Of a stretch of DNA of 7,423 nt, positions 6,169 to 7,423 are shown piece by piece; the first letter of the stretch is position 1, and each line of letters begins with the position of its first letter. The position numbers and the translations under genes were made by a program. Source of the stretch: Candidatus Helarchaeota archaeon (GTDB lineage: Archaea > Asgardarchaeota > Lokiarchaeia > Helarchaeales > JABXJV01); contig JABXJV010000320.1 in assembly GCA_013375355.1 (NCBI GenBank), forward strand, positions 1 through 7,423, written 5' to 3'. The notes under the pieces were generated by a model. The model did not search any database. It worked only from the letters and a program-made list of their open reading frames with translations, and was not told where the DNA came from.

Positions 6169-7215
6169 TTATCTAGTGTAAACAATTCTGGCGGTATTTC
6201 TTCCGCAGGGGCAAGTATCTTTTAAAATTTTAATTTTTTCTTTCGGAAGTGTAAATCTTAATTGCGGTGTCGCCCGAAAAAGCAAATTGGTAATTGAAAG
6301 CGACCCTTCTTCCCCTTCATTTACCACTTCTCCAGTTTTAGGGTTCACTGCTTCTACTATAAAATAATCTTCAGGTATATGTAAGCCTTGATGCTGATCG
6401 CAATCAATCGCAAAAAAGCTAGCAATACAATTGTGACGAAACTGATAAAATTCTCCCGAAAATCCCTTTTCTCTATAGTGTTCTTTATGTTCTTCCTTCA
6501 GAGTTCTTTCTGTAAAAATAACTGTTTTATAACATTTCAAATAATCAGCTGGATCTACATTAAGCTGAAAATTACATACATTAATCATAGCTTTAGCCAT
6601 AGCAAGTGGACCAATAAAGAAGGGTGGTTTTAGATGTTTAATTGTAATCATAATTCGCTTTGCGTCCATCGCTTGACGCATACAATTTAATGTGACTGCA
6701 CCGATTTGAGAAAGAGATTGAAAGAATATTCTTTGACGAATATCAATTTCAGAGGTTAATACATGAACTAAATCTCCTGTATGAATACCTGCCATATACC
6801 AGATCCTAGTTAATAAATTGGATAAAAGGTTCCAATCATTCTCTGTATATGCAATAAAATTTGGTACTTTATTTTCAAAAAAATCCGGGGCAAACCTATA
6901 AACCTGTTCCCAAGCCACCGTTAAATTACCGCAAAAGGGATCATTTATTTTATCGATTTCTTTTTTCATCTCTTTAAATAACGTAAGCGGAATCTTGCGC
7001 AAGTCATCTAAATTTTTTATTTCATCTACTGAAATATTCCCTTCATCTAATTTTTTATGATAATAAGTGGAGTAATTGTCGAGATAATATAATTGAGATT
7101 TAAATTTTTCAAATTGTTGTTTTTCTATTTCTGATCTGCTTTGGTATTCTAGTCTGGTAGTTAAAATTTTATGCGCACCTTTTTTATTGTCATTATAATG
7201 AAATGAACATTTCAA
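6169..7215 (-). CDS. Degenerate, shortened PaaK-like paralogue (probable pseudoenzyme)
   Basis: The protein has 348 residues and aligns by eye with the downstream ligase along its N-terminal domain. Shared features include the IPL region (76-78), DPFCG (92-96; 83-87 in the ligase), HIPED (279-283), NPKTGE (291-296) and CPCGR (335-339). Key catalytic parts are missing. The STGTSG loop is replaced by a segment around RFAPDFFENKVP (108-118), the AMSDA motif by FRHNC (259-263), and RWMSDD by RFTLPKE (320-326). The protein stops nine residues after CPCGR, so the whole mobile C-terminal domain with its Lys is absent. The frame is otherwise intact, and the stop abuts the next gene's Shine-Dalgarno, so this looks evolved, not freshly broken. 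LuxE-like acyl-protein synthetases have similar length but keep the ATP loop. It is probably a non-catalytic partner of the ligase. The TTG start overlaps the upstream stop (TTGA), suggesting coupled translation; no ATG, GTG or TTG codon follows in the early frame. Confidence 0.85.
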   Translation of the reverse strand: MKCSFHYNDNKKGAHKILTTRLEYQSRSEIEKQQFEKFKSQLYYLDNYSTYYHKKLDEGNISVDEIKNLDDLRKIPLTLFKEMKKEIDKINDPFCGNLTVAWEQVYRFAPDFFENKVPNFIAYTENDWNLLSNLLTRIWYMAGIHTGDLVHVLTSEIDIRQRIFFQSLSQIGAVTLNCMRQAMDAKRIMITIKHLKPPFFIGPLAMAKAMINVCNFQLNVDPADYLKCYKTVIFTERTLKEEHKEHYREKGFSGEFYQFRHNCIASFFAIDCDQHQGLHIPEDYFIVEAVNPKTGEVVNEGEEGSLSITNLLFRATPQLRFTLPKEKIKILKDTCPCGRNTARIVYTR

Positions 7216-7423
7216 GTTGTCCGATGAATTGGATGTTTTAGAAAGTGCTTCTCTAAATCCTCTGTTGATCTAAATCGATTTCCACATTTTTTACAGCGAA
7301 TATCATAAAGTCTAAGAGTACATTTTTTACAATAAGGAGAATCATCTACACCTGCTGCTGCTCCCGAGCAAGAAGGACAAAAATTTTTTCCACAATTATC
7401 ACATTTTATAAGAGGTCCCGAAG
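7212..7423 (-). CDS. C-terminal part of a multi-zinc-finger protein (5' end outside window)
   Basis: From the right edge, the minus strand encodes 69 residues ending at TGA 7214-7212. Numbered from the first full codon, it has C7-x2-C10-G-x2-F-C15-x2-C18, then C31-x2-C34. This is the spacing of the last three ligand pairs of a FYVE-type or related cross-brace finger; the first pair and the R+HHC lipid-binding motif are not present in the visible part. A canonical C2H2 finger follows: C43-x2-C46-x3-F50-x5-L56-x2-H59-x3-H63. The protein ends six residues later (PIHRTT). Such fingers bind nucleic acids, proteins or lipids; the role here is open. Its stop overlaps the TTG of the degenerate ligase paralogue by the four bases TTGA, so it heads, or continues, the leftward operon and is probably translated together with it. 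Confidence 0.75.
   Translation of the reverse strand, partial: SGPLIKCDNCGKNFCPSCSGAAAGVDDSPYCKKCTLRLYDIRCKKCGNRFRSTEDLEKHFLKHPIHRTT

Noticed and set aside
6156..6185. Ten-residue N-terminal extension of the PaaK-like ligase from TTG 6185
   Set aside because: It would overlap the upstream gene and contain the GGAG that is well placed for ATG 6155; the extension does not resemble the family N-terminus.
6100..6200. Frameshift explaining the short ligase paralogue
   Set aside because: No remnant of the missing C-terminal domain follows the stop; the DNA goes straight into the Shine-Dalgarno and start of the next gene.

Overview
This A+T-rich window looks like a piece of an archaeal chromosome, most plausibly from the Asgard group. 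The case is indirect. Several genes use TTG starts, some are preceded by Shine-Dalgarno sequences and others look leaderless with an upstream TATA-like box. T-tracts follow gene ends. The proteins include eukaryote-flavoured zinc modules: a RING-H2 finger, a cross-brace finger and a canonical C2H2 finger. They are mixed with HEAT-type repeat proteins and archaeal/bacterial-type metabolic enzymes. TGA acts as a stop. I saw no rRNA, tRNA, CRISPR array, insertion sequence or attachment site. No marker gene fixes the lineage.

Layout from left to right. (1) 1-192, +: the C-terminal end of an unrecognised protein, followed by T-tracts. (2) 405-1250, +: a 281-residue protein with a helical N-terminus, a probable winged helix, a zinc ribbon and a C-terminal RING-H2-like finger. 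(3) 1254-1988, -: a six-repeat HEAT/PBS-lyase-like protein with a short Cys-containing tail, convergent with gene 2 across only 3 bp. (4) 2051-3202, -: a nitronate monooxygenase-family flavoenzyme. (5) 3298-4791, +: a 497-residue solenoid protein with eight units of 32-34 residues marked by a Leu-Pro-like signature, divergent from gene 4. (6) 4809-7423, -: a tight three-gene operon. It reads, in transcription order, a zinc-finger protein cut by the right edge, a PaaK-like paralogue that has lost its catalytic motifs and its C-terminal domain, and an intact PaaK-like acyl/aryl-CoA ligase.

The most interesting part is the right-hand operon. An apparently active adenylate-forming ligase is co-transcribed with a shortened sister that lacks the ATP-binding loop but keeps the CPCGR and HIPED structural motifs. 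This suggests a two-subunit ligase with a non-catalytic partner, and a multi-finger zinc protein is made from the same transcript. The second point of interest is the winged helix/zinc ribbon/RING protein. Its RING cysteine/histidine spacing resembles that of eukaryotic SEACAT/GATOR2-type RINGs. The four left and middle genes show no evident shared pathway.

Start sites were reassigned where the sequence argued for it: ATG 405, TTG 3202 and ATG 6155 replace longer upstream TTG options. TTG 1988 and TTG 7215 are kept because no better start exists.
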